Source of the DNA: Cryptomeria japonica | Taxonomy: Eukaryota > Streptophyta > Pinopsida > Cupressales > Cupressaceae | Length of the DNA stretch: 64,000 nucleotides | Direction of reading: 5' to 3' | Assembly: GCF_030272615.1 (NCBI RefSeq) | Contig: NC_081411.1 | Coordinates: forward strand, 213,519,744 to 213,583,743 | Position numbers and translations under genes: made by a program | Shown: one piece after another, positions 11,858 through 23,754 of the stretch | Layout: each line of letters starts with the position of its first letter | Position numbering within the stretch: position 1 is the stretch's first letter | The notes under the pieces: model-generated | Seen by the model: the letters and a program-made list of their open reading frames with translations, nothing else | Databases searched by the model: none | Told to the model about the DNA's origin: nothing

Positions 11858-12828
11858 TGTTGGAATCCAAGAACAGTGAGAGGGGGATGAATCAATGTTC
11901 TACTGGAAAAGATAGTTTTGAACTTATTGCTTATTAACCGGTTAACAGTAAATAAAATTAAAGTGCATACACCAAATAACACATAAAGAGGCAACACCAA
12001 TATTTATACATGGAAAACCTTGCAAAGGGAAAAACCACGGTGGGGCCGATACCCAGAATATCTATATACCTTATCAAGGTATACAATTATTACATGAAGG
12101 CGATTGCACATACAATCAGGCCAACTGCCTAGAGCTCACTGCTCAACACAAACAAAGAAGTCTCACTGACTTATAAAGCATTACAAAGTAATTACAAGAA
12201 GGAATGAACTTATAAGATTTATCTTACCATGCTAGATAAATTTTGGTTCATGCTCTAATATCCTTTACTGTGTACCGATTTGTTGATGCTTTGTTCTGCC
12301 CTGTTCTGTTGTCGGTTATGATGCGCACATGAAACTGCACACAAAATCTTCTAATCACTTACCAAAATGAATACCAATAATCTCTGAATAATTCGCAATA
12401 AAAATTTACATTCCAAAATATGTGTTATCCATCGTTGAAAGGATGTCCTTAAATATCCTTCTAACTTCCACCATGTCGGTTTCAATGAAAAATATAAACC
12501 TATCAACTGTCGGATCATAATGAATATCAAACATAATCTCAATGATCATTTCAGCCTTCACATGTTACCATAAAATCCATGAAATAAATGAACAAGGCCA
12601 TAAAATCTCCTTGGCAAGTCATATCCTTTATCGGGTTCCAAATGCATGTTACTGGGATCAGTTACCGAAATCAGGACTTAGCCGGTTGTGAAGCAAAGTG
12701 AATGTTGGTTACCCCAAACAAAACAAAGTAATGTATCCCAAAATAATATTTACACTAGTATATTAGTTTCCATTAATGACAACCTTAAATTCCATTAAAT
12801 CTTACTAGATGAGTGTTGATTGCCAATA
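11858..12828 (-). mobile_element. Copia-type 3' LTR, minus strand
   Basis: The plus strand starts TGTTGGAATC and ends CCAATA (one change from the expected CA). It is followed at 12829-12843 by the complement of a polypurine tract (ATCCCCCTTTGGCATTGATG), which marks a minus-strand element whose 3' LTR this is. The internal CCTTGCAAAGGGAAAAACC segment resembles other copia LTRs in this window. No matching 5' LTR is seen; the rest of the element appears lost. Confidence 0.6.
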
Positions 12829-13111
12829 ATATCCCCCTTTGGCATTGATGGAAACACTCATGTGAAAAATGGTGTTGTCATTGAATATACCTTTGAATCT
12901 GTTTGACTACCTGACCTATTCAATAATCTTCTATATACATTTGATTCTCCCCTTGAGAACTATATAATTTTTTCACTTATTCCTCCCCTTTAACATCAAT
13001 GACAAAGCGAGGTGCCCACAAAGAATTCTATACAGGTATAAATATAAGTCAGTTCTATATAAATTTCATAATGTTTGCATACATATTCTTCAAAAATGAA
13101 AAGTAGGTATC
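12829..13111 (-). other. Polypurine tract and internal remnant of minus-strand copia element
   Basis: It starts with the complement of AAAGGGGGAT and the adjacent GGCATTGATGGAAACACTCA segment, which is typical of sequence just inside a copia 3' LTR. Beyond about 12870 nothing recognisable is coded. Confidence 0.4.
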
Positions 13112-14561
13112 TGATGTAGAGCCCTCCTTGTATCTTGTCAAAAAATTCAGTATGTATGACACTGACCCCTCAAGCACCAATAGGATCCTACAAAGCAAGG
13201 CTCTACAATCTTAGTTCCAACTTCTCATTTCACTCCAAGACTCATACTACTCAAATTGGGTAATTTGCTCCATTATGCATCATGAAGCCTCCTAAGGTTC
13301 TTGACATTCACAACACCTATTTTGGATCATACAATACTCACATGGACTAGACCAAACACTAGTTTCAAGGATTTAACCCAATTCCCTATGACACCTTCAC
13401 AATTAGGCCTATTTGCGTGTAGCCCTTGGAGATGGGTAATGGGACCTTAAGTCCAAACTTTTCCAAACGCCCTAGAAAAAAACTCATTGATTAAAATACC
13501 CTTTATGGTCTTACACAATCCCCCAAAAGGAGAAGTCAAGATCTGACAAGGAAAGGTCTGAACCCGGTGATGACCAACTGTCCTAAAGGGCTAATTAGGC
13601 CTCCATTTGTGAAGAAACTATATCAAGATGGACACACCTTACAACCAAAACCCCATGAGAATGTGGGGAAACATAAACCATTATATATTCTAGGGCTACA
13701 CACCTAGAATCATCACCAATTGTCTTCTAGGGTAACTAATGCAGTCTAAGGGCTAGGTAGCCACATAGAGATGTCTACCTAGAACTTGATCAAACACACA
13801 TCTCCCTTGCTCCTCCTGCAAACTGATTTTGGAATCATAGATTACATAGGGCACACTTTCATTCCACCCACTACCATGAAGTTTAGATAGGCAGGTTGCA
13901 AGTTATGGCCATGGAAAGGAAAAACCCTAGGTAAACCCTAGTTTTCTGGGTACCTATAGCAAAACTTGGATATATGGAGCAAAACAAATGATAAAGACAT
14001 CAAATCAAGAAAAAACTAGTTTTAACTCACTTCACTAACAAAATCACAACATTGGGGATTGGTCCCAATCCATACAACTCTGTACCATGTGCCAAAACTT
14101 CACATTTGCGGGAAAAACTCAGAGTTTCTTATTGTTTGCAATCATAAAATCTTTCTCCGTACAGTCTCACCTTGGGAGTTATGTCCTCAAGGTTTTTATA
14201 CCCCTCTACAACTTCTCTCAACCAAAAGAAAGAGGTTAGAGCTATGGGAGGAGTTAGACCAACAAGAATTCAAAATTTGCACAAAAGTTGCTCATGACAA
14301 CTTTTGACAAAGTTGTCAAAAATGTCATTTCTTGCACCCAAATGACTTGGGTCAAGAATAACACCTTTAAACACCCTAGAAACACATAAAAAAACTAAAA
14401 CCACTAGGACAAACACATCCTAAGCATACTTAGTCCCCTTTTGTCCAAAAGTCCTAATTGGCTTATGAAGATGCCAAAATAGGAGTTTGGCTCACAAGAT
14501 GGGGTCCTTTATTACAAACACAAAATGCATGATTGAAACACAAGAAAAACATCGTAAGACA
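13112..14561 (-). mobile_element. Chromovirus 3' LTR, minus strand (boundaries tentative)
   Basis: This non-coding block directly follows (in minus-strand sense) the chromodomain stop codon at 14570. Minus-strand TGTCTTACGATG at 14561 and GGGCTCTACATCA ending at 13112 give TG...CA ends, for about 1,450 bp. A purine-rich GAGGAGGAAGGATAA just before it fits a polypurine tract. The ends are inferred from these signals alone because no second LTR is present. Confidence 0.45.
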
Positions 14562-14569
14562 TGTTTAAG

Positions 14570-14818
14570 GTATTATCCTTCCTCCTCTGATCCTGAATGA
14601 TCATGTTGAAGGGGTGCCCCTACACCATACTCCCCGGAAGAAGAAATCTCAAGTCCACTTGAGATGAGAGTCTGCAGGTCTGCACCATGGTTTTTGATTT
14701 GTTGTTCTTTCATCCAAACTGCTTCAAAATCTGGTTTTCCCTTCCAAGCCACCAAATACTCCATATATACTTTGTTCCTTGTCCTCTTTTCAACCTTGGT
14801 GTCCAAAACTTTATGCAA
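14570..14818 (-). pseudogene. Chromodomain at the end of a gypsy integrase
   Basis: The minus-strand frame encodes MEYLVAWKGKPDFEAVWM, a clear chromodomain core (Y-L-V-x-W-K-G ... W) followed by an acidic tail and stop. Chromodomains at the integrase C terminus define plant chromoviruses and are thought to guide integration to marked chromatin. It lies in order after the integrase segment at 14870-15817. Confidence 0.8.
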
Positions 14819-14869
14819 CTTTGGTGGTTCATGTTGGGGAATGTCATCATCTGCTACAACCTGAATGGT

Positions 14870-15817
14870 TTATTCTCCTACATCAACACTATATTTGTAA
14901 AGAGTTAATTCACATACATTAAAAATGGGTGACAAACCAAGATCAAGTGGGAGTTGGAGTTCATAAGCATTTTGTCCACATTTTTTCAAGATTTGATAGG
15001 GTCCAATCTTTCTCTGCATAAGCTTTGTATATTTGCCTTTTAGAAGTCTTTCCTTCTTCAAGTGAACCCACACCAAGTCTCCCACATCAAACTGGACATC
15101 CCTCTTCTTCTTATTAGCATGAGCCTTGTACCTTTCTACAGATTTTTGAAGGTGAGATTTAACTTGGTCATGTATCTCCTTTATGGTGGTGGCAAAGGTT
15201 TCTCCATTTGCACTAATGGCTTCTCCTTGAGGTAGTTCCCTTAACTCCAACACACCCCTTGGGTGGATTCCATACACAACCTAGAAAGGTGACTTACCAA
15301 TGCTTCTATTTACTGTATCATTACAAGAGAATTCTTCCTGAGACAATATGCTATCCCTCTTCTCTCTGTATTGCCTAGTCAAACATCTTAGCATATTTCC
15401 CAATGATTTATTTACAACTTCAGTTTGGCCATCTGTTTGGGGATGGTAGGCTGAGGAGAAGGCTAGATTTGTGCCAAGCTTCTTCCAAAGAGTCCTCCAG
15501 AAGTATCCAATAAATTTCACATCCCTATTAGAGACTATGGTCAAAGGCAAACCATGTATTCGGACAATTTCTTTGAAACATAAATCTGCAACATAAGAAG
15601 CATCATAGGTGGTTTTACATGGCAAGAAATGTGCCATTCTACTAAACCTATCCACCACTACAAAAACACTATCATAACCTTTTCTTGTCCTAGGCAATCC
15701 TAAAACAAAATCCATACTTATACTTTCCCATGGTCTTGAAGGAATGGGTAAAGGCTGGTATAAGCTTACATTGGTGGACTTCCCCTTTTCTTTTTGGCAT
15801 ATCACACATGCCTCCAC
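14870..15817 (-). pseudogene. Chromovirus integrase, decayed
   Basis: From 15817 downward the minus strand shows CVICQKEKGK (end of the H2C2 zinc finger), SMDFVLGLPRTRKGYDSVFV with the first catalytic Asp, and YHPQTDGQTEVVN with the Glu. The second catalytic position reads SNRDVKF instead of the usual SDRDVKF, so that Asp is lost. The C-terminal part (15277-14870) has QFDVGDLVWVHLKKER and KIGPYQILKKCGQNAYELQL, the usual GPY/F-type module. The two halves are in one frame, split by a stop near 15280. The element is inactive. Confidence 0.85.
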
Positions 15818-15967
15818 AAATCTCCTAACATCTATCTACAATTTGGGCCAAAAGTAGTGCCTCTTCACCAGGTCTAGTGTCTTGTCAGGGACAAAATGGC
15901 CTGCCATTGCTCCACAATGCTTCTCCCTGATTATGTTTAGTCTCATAGAACACTTGGGTATGAACAA

Positions 15968-16240
15968 CTATGCACTCTTAAACAACAATCCATCTTGTAT
16001 CATAAATTTAGAGAAATCAACATGAAACCGCTCATCAAAAGATGCACATACCTTGTAGATCTCTCCAAAGTCTTCATCATCCTCATGCATGGCCTTCAAG
16101 GAGCCTATTTCAACACTCTCCAACTGGATCTGATTTGTGATTAATACTCTTCTACTCAAAGCATTTGCCACCTTATTCTTGACCCCTTTCTTATGCTTAA
16201 GAGTGAAAGTGAAGGCTTGTAGGGTCTCTACCCACTTCAT
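15968..16240 (-). pseudogene. End of gypsy RNase H and start of H2C2 region
   Basis: The minus-strand frame begins KWVETLQAFTFTLKHKKG and continues VKNKVANALSRR, the conserved end of Ty3/gypsy RNase H (the usual ADALSRR Asp is changed to Asn). Between 15968 and 15830, HCGAMAGHF supplies the zinc-finger histidines. The rest of RNase H and all of reverse transcriptase are missing beyond 16240, so the element is truncated there. Confidence 0.8.
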
Positions 16241-16560
16241 ATCACATTCGTATCCATTTTAGAAAAAATTTATACCCGACCAAGTGAGTATCACTATATA
16301 AAAATGTTATTTTTTGTAAAAAACTAGTTTTCATGGGAGATAGAAAAATGGAAGCAAATTCATTCCAAAAAAATTCAAAAAAATACTTTTAGAATCTAAA
16401 CACAAAATGACACAAATCACTAGTTCACATCATCTACGAATTGCTTACAGTTTAGCAGTAATAGGTGTCTAAATGTGAAGTTTTTTCTAAAAATCAATAT
16501 TGCAGTGTCAAAGTTGGCAAAAAAGTGTAACCCACTACTGTGGGTTCACCCCATGTGATA
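16241..16560. other. No recognisable feature
   Basis: AT-rich sequence between the chromovirus truncation and the copia RNase H remnant; I see nothing supportable in it. Confidence 0.5.
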
Positions 16561-16579
16561 TTCTATTCCATTATCATCT

Positions 16580-16932
16580 ACTAAGGCTAAGTATTGAGCA
16601 ACAGATCTTTCTAGCTAGGAGGTTTATGGCTTCATCAATTGTTGATAGAGTTTGCTTTTCCTCCAGATGGCCCTGGCACTATTCTTTGGTGTGACAATCA
16701 AAGTGCCATTCACATTTCATGCAACCTATTGGAGCATCAAAAAAATAAGTACATTGAGATCCACATGCACTTCATTTGTCAGTTTATTAAGGATGGTCTT
16801 CTCATCTTCAATTACATACCTATAGAGGAGCTAGTTGCAGAAATCTTCACTAAAACCTTGGCATCCCCATGTTATGTTCAGTTGCAATCGATTCTTGGGG
16901 TGAAAGAAGTTATCATTGGGGGGTCTAACTAA
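16580..16932 (+). pseudogene. Copia RNase H C-terminus, decayed
   Basis: STKAKY (from the STEAEY motif) lies near 16580; after stops and a frameshift the frame runs LWCDNQSAIHISCN, YIEIHMHFICQFIKDG, PIEELVAEIFTKTL and LGVKEV to the stop at 16930. These are the standard last blocks of Ty1/copia pol. Only this 3' end remains. Confidence 0.85.
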
Positions 16933-17131
16933 GGCCTTCCTTCCTTTTTTAGTAGTTCATGTATTGCATCTCTCACTTTTGGAGAGGGGTTTTTTCCCAT
17001 GATTTTTTTCTACTTTCCTCTACTTAGAAAGAATTCATTGGTTTGTACATGGGTACCTAATCAAGCCTTTTGTTATTGGGGCCCATTTTTTCATTCATTC
17101 TTTTATATATTTTCTACTCACCCTAAGTTTC

Positions 17132-17467
17132 TGTTAGAGAATATGTAGCTATTAGTTTATTTTTTATGACTAGTTATGATTTTTTGCTTAAGTTTACCTA
17201 GGGGTTCTTATTTTAGTTGTACACCTAGTTTAGCTTTTATGCATCTACTTTAGCTCAAGTTGAGCTTTATTTAGCTCCTAATGTTTGCAATTTAGTTCTC
17301 CTAAAATTAACTCTTTTCTTTCTTTATAAGAACCTCATTATAAAATTATAATTCATTATGTATTCTTTGCTTTTAATTAATATAGCATTCATTTGTGCAG
17401 CTCTCATTTGTGGAAAGTGTTCTTGTTTGTCATTTGATCTTGCAAGATTGTGTTGCTTAATTTTACA
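17132..17467 (+). mobile_element. Short copia LTR (about 336 bp)
   Basis: It starts TGTTAGAGAATATG and ends TTTTACA, has a TATA-like CTTTATAAG near 17320, and is followed at once by TGGTATTAAAG (17468-17478), a decayed initiator-Met primer site (TGGTATCAGAG). A second similar TGGTATTACAGC lies at about 17495. The copia RNase H end lies 200 bp upstream, so this one LTR has a 3' coding end on its left and a primer site on its right. Confidence 0.5.
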
Positions 17468-17540
17468 TGGTATTAAAGATTTAAAAATTCAACATGGTAT
17501 TACAGCTTTGAAAATTCAAAACTTGAGTCATCCCTATACC

Positions 17541-18330
17541 TAAGCCTTCAAGCGGAGAAGGAGGAATGTAGTTATTATACTGACCACTGGGAGGAGGAAC
17601 AATAACATGGTATTGGCCATGGGATGGAGGAACAAGGCTATTGTATTGATCTTTAGGTGGTAGTGGAGGCGAAATATAATTACTATATTGGCCACTTGGA
17701 GAAGGAACATTGGGCTAGTATTGTTGGTAGTGATGATAATGTTAATTAGTATTACAATCATGGGTATAATTGCTATTGAAGGTGTTCCCTTGGTTTTAAT
17801 AATTAGATGGGCCATGTTGTTGGCTAGTAGATGCATGACCATGATTTTGGCCATGAGGTCAACTATTGGTATGTGCATGGTTTTTCTTTTTACCACCTAT
17901 ACAAAAGGTATTGACATGAGGTTCACTTCCGTCATGTTACGTATGTATTTGGGCATCCTAGACTAGTATGGCTAGTTTATACAAGAGATATGAGGGTGAC
18001 TCGGGCACAAGGATACCTTCAAATCCATGTAAACTACCACTAGCATTGTTTTGTTTAACTCCTTTAAGTTTAGACATGTCATAATTGGTAGGAAATTCAG
18101 CATAATCTTGGGTAGGCATTAATAAATAGCATCATGGTTCATGACTTAGCATAACATCAAGCATCTTATTGAATTTAGCATTAGACATGTGATCTTAAAT
18201 TTATCTTAAAGTTAGAGAATCATCATTCAATTCATCAATGTAACCTCAGTTTATTAAGAATCATTGGTTGAAGAACTCATTGAAATCATAATAATAAGGA
18301 TCCATGTTTTGAGATCTTTGAGCTTCCTTT
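17541..18330 (-). pseudogene. Decayed gag-like protein with PPPSGQYNNYI repeats
   Basis: On the minus strand a frame starts near MDPYYYDFNEFFNQ (18305) and, with several stops, continues through a KLKGVKQNNASGSLHG segment. It ends in at least four tandem repeats of about 14-18 residues (consensus PPPSGQYNNYIPP; variants PPSHGQYHVIV and PSPSGQYSNYI) between 17710 and 17541. A Pro/Gln/Tyr repeat tail after a helical N-terminal domain is seen in some plant retrotransposon gags, but no zinc knuckle or protease is present here. Assignment to gag is an inference. Confidence 0.4.
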
Positions 18331-18358
18331 ACTTCCCTACTATTTTTTTGGGCTCTAG

Positions 18359-18568
18359 TTTGACCCAGGCAATAAAAATAGAAAGGTGACAAGAGAAATA
18401 ACAAGTACTAGACTTAAATGATGACTAGGATAGAGAAAAATAAATCAAAAGTTGTCCCAAAGGTTTGACCCAGGCAATGAAAATAGAAAGGTGACAAGAT
18501 AAATCACAAGGACTAGACTAAAATGATGACTAGGATAGAGAAAAAGAAATCAAAAGTTGTCCCAAATG
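18359..18568. repeat. 105-bp tandem duplication
   Basis: Two copies, 18359-18463 and 18464-18568, each starting TTTGACCCAGGCAAT and ending near AAAAGTTGTCCCAAA, differ at only a few positions. Confidence 0.85.
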
Positions 18569-20200
18569 ATGTAAGGTTGAACTACAATAATGACAAGATT
18601 AGGACTATGATATATATAGCCACAAACCAATAACTCAAACAAGATGTGACTTCCTAGGAGATGATAAATTCCAATGTAAGATGACCTAACTCAAGGGACT
18701 AAGATGATCTCCTATTAGAAGATTATAGATCTAAGTAGAAAACCACCTATTTAGTTGATACAAGATTGGGAGGACAAAAGAAAACTTTTGGTTTCTAAGG
18801 GATTGATTTTGGATGACTATGAAGGAGATGGTCGAAAATGGATACACAACTATGGTGAAATTGGCAGTTGAGTGACTAGAGATCCCATGGAATTACGCAA
18901 GAAACCTTGAATCTCTCTACAGAAAATACACAAGATCATATGAAAAATACGCAAGAACAAGCCCACAAATATGTAGGATAAGTTCTCATATACACATTTT
19001 TAGCTCGTAGATAAATTTCTTTAGCTCTGAAATATGCACTAAGACTAATAGATATATGCGTCTAGTGAAATTTTGCCTAAGTCTTAGGTGTCAAAACCAT
19101 GACCCAGTGTAAATGTCTAATGATTAACGTGGCATAAAGATGCTACAAAATAAACACAATGGGTATTTGATCATTTTGAAATAAATAACGGTATGGCCTA
19201 GGCTCCTCAAAGCCCCAATTTTCAGTAGTCTAGCAGAAAAAAAAGACACTCCAAACACTCTTTACACCTTTAGCCAAGGTTGATTGCAGAAAAACTCAAG
19301 CCCACACTTGGTATTTCTTCAACTCAAATACACAACACTTTAAAGATTATTTTTCATTCCTATCTTTGCAGGAGAAGGATAGGTAGGGGGACCCAAGCTT
19401 GGAGGCATAACCCAATCACCCTCTTTCTAGGAGCCACAATTATCTTATACAACCTAGAAAAAATTGTCTCAACTCAAGGAAATATAGATGGTGAATGAAT
19501 TCAAGGTGTGATGCAACACCCTTGCATTGAGAATACCACAAACATGCAATAAAAAGGTTGGGCTAGTACAACAACTTTTCTAGTAATTGTTTGGGGACCC
19601 TCACATATAAATTGCAATGCTAAGACACTCAAAGATCTAATCAACACAACATGGACCAGATGTCCACATCCCAAATGACACCACTGGAAACTATTATGAG
19701 TACTTGCACTTCAACTTTCATTTTTTCCCCATTTATATAGCGGTTCAAAGGAAAATAATGATTTTAGGTTGTTCCCCTTGGAGTGATCACTTCTCTAAAG
19801 ACATGCCCTCTACAAAAGAAAAGGAAGATGTTGTGATTTATCTTACACCCAAGATCCATGAAGGGGAGGGGGGAGCATACTTTCACAACACCTTGGGTTC
19901 TAACCTAAATAGAATGGTGCAAACACGTAAGAAATGACAAACAAAAATTATTTTTAAAGAACTAGATCCAAATGTGAGCTAGTCTAAAAAGCACAAACAC
20001 AACTAGCTACCCCTACAAAACCATGAGTTAGTAGTTGCAAAAATAACCCCTTTTTTCATGCTAGGTCCTTCAAGAAAGGATTAGCAATTTAGGGGGTCTT
20101 CTACAACTGAAAGAAACCTACACCACTTTGTTAGTACCAAGGGTTAGCTGAAATCTAGAAATGTAAAGAAAAAAAACTAAGCTCATCACAAAATTACAAT
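18569..20200. other. Unassigned non-coding sequence
   Basis: No gene or clear element end is visible. Frames at 19280-19498 and 19704-19937 show no family motif. By position this may be LTR or leader of the element that supplied the minus-strand gag at 17541-18330, but no terminal signals were found. Confidence 0.35.
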
Positions 20201-20204
20201 TTTA

Positions 20205-21000
20205 TTGTTTTCTTTTTTACCTAGTCAAAAAGATCTAAATTTTTTGCAACTAATTTAACTCCAAAAATTAAAATGCAAAGAAGATACCCTTGCTAAAATT
20301 TTGAAATCTTTATAAAAATGTAAAAAATTTAGAAAAAATCTTTCATTTGAGCCGTAGAGAGCAAGTTTACATGGAAAAAAACTAATTTTGAAATATTTAA
20401 TTTTTCACTAATTATTATTCAACAAAATAAAAAATACAAAGAACAAATCCCCCTTAGAGTTATTAAAGATTTTGATAAATATAAGTTTTAGAAAATTCAC
20501 TGATTTGCACCTAGAATTTCATTTTCATGAAAAATTATACAAAACTTATAATTCACTGGTCCAAAAATTTCATTTATGGAATGGAAGCTCCTTGTACCAT
20601 CCCCAACATGCAGTAAAATTGTTGTACAAATGTTCATAGTCACTTGATAGATATGATCAAATATTTCCAAAACCCTAATTTTCAAATATCAATTTTTTTC
20701 TCATTATTTTTCATCAAAATTAAAAATACAAAGAAGAAACCCCCTTTAAAATTCTGAGATCTTTCTAAATTTATAGGATTTCTAAAAAAAATCATTGATT
20801 TTCACCCAAAATTTAATTTTCATAAAAAACTATTAAAAATATTATAAATTGATCAAAAATGATATGAAAAATCTTATTTTTTGATTGGGAACTCCTTATA
20901 CCATCCTCAACTTGTAGTAAATTTTTTGTGCAAAAATTCACACCCATTTGAGAGATGTAATCAAATATTTCCAACTCCTAAGCTTTTATCTCCAACCCTA
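20205..21000. repeat. About 305-bp tandem repeat, roughly 2.5 copies
   Basis: Blocks at about 20380-20690 and 20690-21000 share order and content: TAAAAATACAAAGAA, ATTTCATTTTCATGAAAAA, CTCCTTGTACCATCC and ATCAAATATTTCCAA. A partial copy precedes them from about 20205. The repeat is diverged and AT-rich, with no coding capacity. Confidence 0.6.
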
Positions 21001-21463
21001 GGTACAAAATGTTAGACTCTAAATTTTTATACAAAACAGCAATATAAGATTAGGAAAACATGCAAAAATATAGATCTATTAGATATCCAAGTCCCACTAG
21101 GAGTGCCACCTTATTTGTAAACCCCAATAAAGCCAATCACTAAACCCTTGATCTACAAACTAATTCAACAACAATTTAATAGATAATCTATTAAACATGA
21201 AAATACTAATTAAAAAAAACAATATACCTTCACATGTCCACAAAACAAGAGCTCAAAGAGGAATGGCCGTGGTTGTGATGATGTATGCTTGTGATGAAGT
21301 ATGCTAGAATGATTTTGATAGAATGTAGGTATTATTGCCGATTCTAGATGACAAAATGGAAGGAGGAAAAACCTTTTATTGAAATATTCAAGACTTAAGA
21401 GGTTAAAAGATGAATGGCCAGGATCACATAGATGAAAGAGACTCAATAGGATTGAAGGGTAGG

Positions 21464-22734
21464 TATTTTGCAAACATGAGTTTGTATTGTCATTGATGTC
21501 AAAAAATTTGTAATGAGAACTTGTTGGTGTTGTCATTGATGTCACACTTGTGTGTAATGATGACAAAGGTGAAGAAGAAGTTGCAGATATTCAATTGTAT
21601 TTTCATTGAAGTTATGGTGATTGTCATCAATATGATTATTTCTTGGTATGCATGGTCCAAAAATGAATGTTTAGATATTATTATGATGTCTTGTGGTGTT
21701 TTGAGAAGGTGATAGTAGAGGAAGTTGAAATATGTAGGAAAGAGTATTTAACGTTTTTATGGAAGAATGTTGGACGCATTGCTCCACTTTTATAGTTGAT
21801 GGCTTGCAGTTCTAGATTTAATGTTTATGGTTTGTGGATGATGAACTATTATGTTTTCAAGTCCTTAGTTGTTCAAGTCCTAATTTTATTATTGTGATCT
21901 ACTCACAATGAAGTTGTTTGTCAAGACTAGTTCGGAGAATACTCTATAGTGTCCATTCAAGTGTTGCAGCTCAGAGGGCATGTTCATATTGCTCGTGCAA
22001 TGTTCCAATTAAGAACTCAAGTCTTGGTTTGCTCCACAAGTGAAGTTATATTGTTCTATTGTTTGGTGTTATCTATTGTGTTGGTCTTTGGCCAACTTGG
22101 TTGCTTTATCATATTTGGAATACTCTTTCAGTTCAATTTAAGGTGTTTTTATGGGTCTTACCATAGTATGTGAAGATTTGCATTATGTAATTTGCAATGG
22201 ATAATATTTTTTTGGTTGACTGATTAATATTCTTTATCATTTATCTAAACATTAAGTTTGATGCCAATTTTGGAGTATGTGTTGGTGTGTGTAATTAATT
22301 GGAATTTACTTAGGAAGACATGGTATGGTGTATTTGGGTCCCCTTTATCTATCTCCTAGAGTGGACCGCATTTAGTGTCGTTGCTCATGGTGGCCAATTT
22401 TGTGTAATTTATGTTAATATTATTTATGGCCGACCTAATTGAGTTTATTGGCGAATAAGTTGATATAAATAGATGTATGGATGTTTGAATTATGGTGTGG
22501 ATTAATTGAGCATGGTGTAGAAGTACATGCGTAGAAGCAGAAGTGTGATTATTAGTTTGTGGTGTGTTTATGATTACAAGATCCTACTCAGTTCAATTCA
22601 TCTTTTCTCTATTCCTATAGAATGATAGTGAGTCCTTTTGGTATCTTATGCAAATCTATATCTTTCTCTAGGATCATGCATCTCAGTACTACAAGTCCTT
22701 TGTATCTCTCCCTAAGGTTGTGTGCCTTAGCCTG
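21464..22734 (+). mobile_element. Copia element A 5' LTR, first part
   Basis: This block aligns throughout with 32627-33990, the 3' LTR of the same element: shared CACTTGTGTGTAATGATGAC, GGTATGCATGGTCCAAAAAT and CCTAAGGTTGTGTGCCTTAG. It breaks at 22734 where a 5,014-bp insertion begins and resumes at 27754. The exact left end is blurred because TGTTGG has decayed to TATTTTG. The flank GTAGG and the sequence after the 3' LTR (GTAGA) may be a decayed target duplication. Confidence 0.8.
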
Positions 22735-23175
22735 TGTTACCGTGTCATTCTTCCCCCATAATATGAATAAATTCCCTTTTAAAAATTTCATTCGGTGTCC
22801 TTGTCTTCCTTGTAATATTTCAGTTCAAGACTTTAGTCCATTTGAAAATCGTCTTTCAATAAAAAATGCTAAGTTTGGGTAATTGGTTGAACTCCATGAA
22901 CACATTGAACTATCTTTAACCGGGTTCATCAGGTTCATTTAGGTTCCATGGGTTCTTAGTTTTCTAGGGGGTTTTTCATACTAACATTTTTGTAAAGTGT
23001 TTTACAGTGGTTCCCTATTTCTTTTTGTTCGATGACATGTTATGACATCTTTCTTCAGGCATTGAACTCATTGAACCAAGTTCAAAAGGTTCAAACGTGT
23101 TCAACGTGTTCAGCACAGTTCAAATGGTCAGCAACACTTGATAAAATTGATGATCTCAGAAAAGATTTCCCCTGA

Positions 23176-23277
23176 GCACAGTGTACAACTTGAACTCTTT
23201 GAACCTCAATGAAGTTTGTTAAAAGTGCACAGTGTACAACTTGAACTCTTTGAACCTCAATGAAGTTTGTTCAAAGT
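23176..23277 (+). repeat. 51-bp tandem duplication in the ORF1 upstream region
   Basis: Copies at 23176-23226 and 23227-23277 start GCACAGTGTACAACTTGAAC. The 300 bp around them are dense in TTGAAC/GTTCAA motifs in both orientations (for example 23060-23130). They lie about 270 bp upstream of a TATA box. Tandem repeats of this kind are typical of promoter or U3 enhancer regions of plant retroelements. Confidence 0.75.
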
Positions 23278-23544
23278 GTTAATATGTGCTCAGATTTGGT
23301 GGGTCCCATGTTTTAAAAGATTTGATGTTGCATTTATTTCCAAGCATGAGGAAGGTGAACCATATCTTAAATGATGTCAATTGTTGGATTTCTAAGGCAA
23401 GTAATAATTTTGGGAACTGGCGGTTACTCCAAAAATGCCGCCATGCATTCAATGCATGCGTGCGATGTCCAATCCACAAACTTAACACATTAAAACTAAC
23501 AGTTGGAATTATTACACTTAATGATTCTGTATCATTTCTCTCCT

Positions 23545-23550
23545 TATAAA
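23545..23550 (+). promoter_or_regulatory. TATA box for ORF1
   Basis: CCTTATAAAG lies about 200 bp before the ORF1 start and downstream of the repeat-rich region. A possible donor GTGAGT at 23658 and acceptor CATAG at 23713 would give only a very short intron, so leader splicing is doubtful. Confidence 0.45.
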
Positions 23551-23754
23551 GTATGAAGGATTAATTCTCTGAAAATTTATTCCTCGCCGCTGCAATGTTA
23601 TTTTTCCTGGATTGAAGTTTTAATCACTGGTAGTCATCTGGTTGCTCAACTGTGAAGGTGAGTCTATCTCTTTTTCTCCTCAGTAATTTTTGCCTGTATT
23701 TCTTCTCTCATAGTAGGGTTTGTTGCAACAAATTAAGGCCTAGCATTTTGAATT

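Noticed and set aside
21210-21566. Minus-strand 118-codon frame
   Set aside because: It crosses the start of the copia A LTR and has no family motif; a chance frame.
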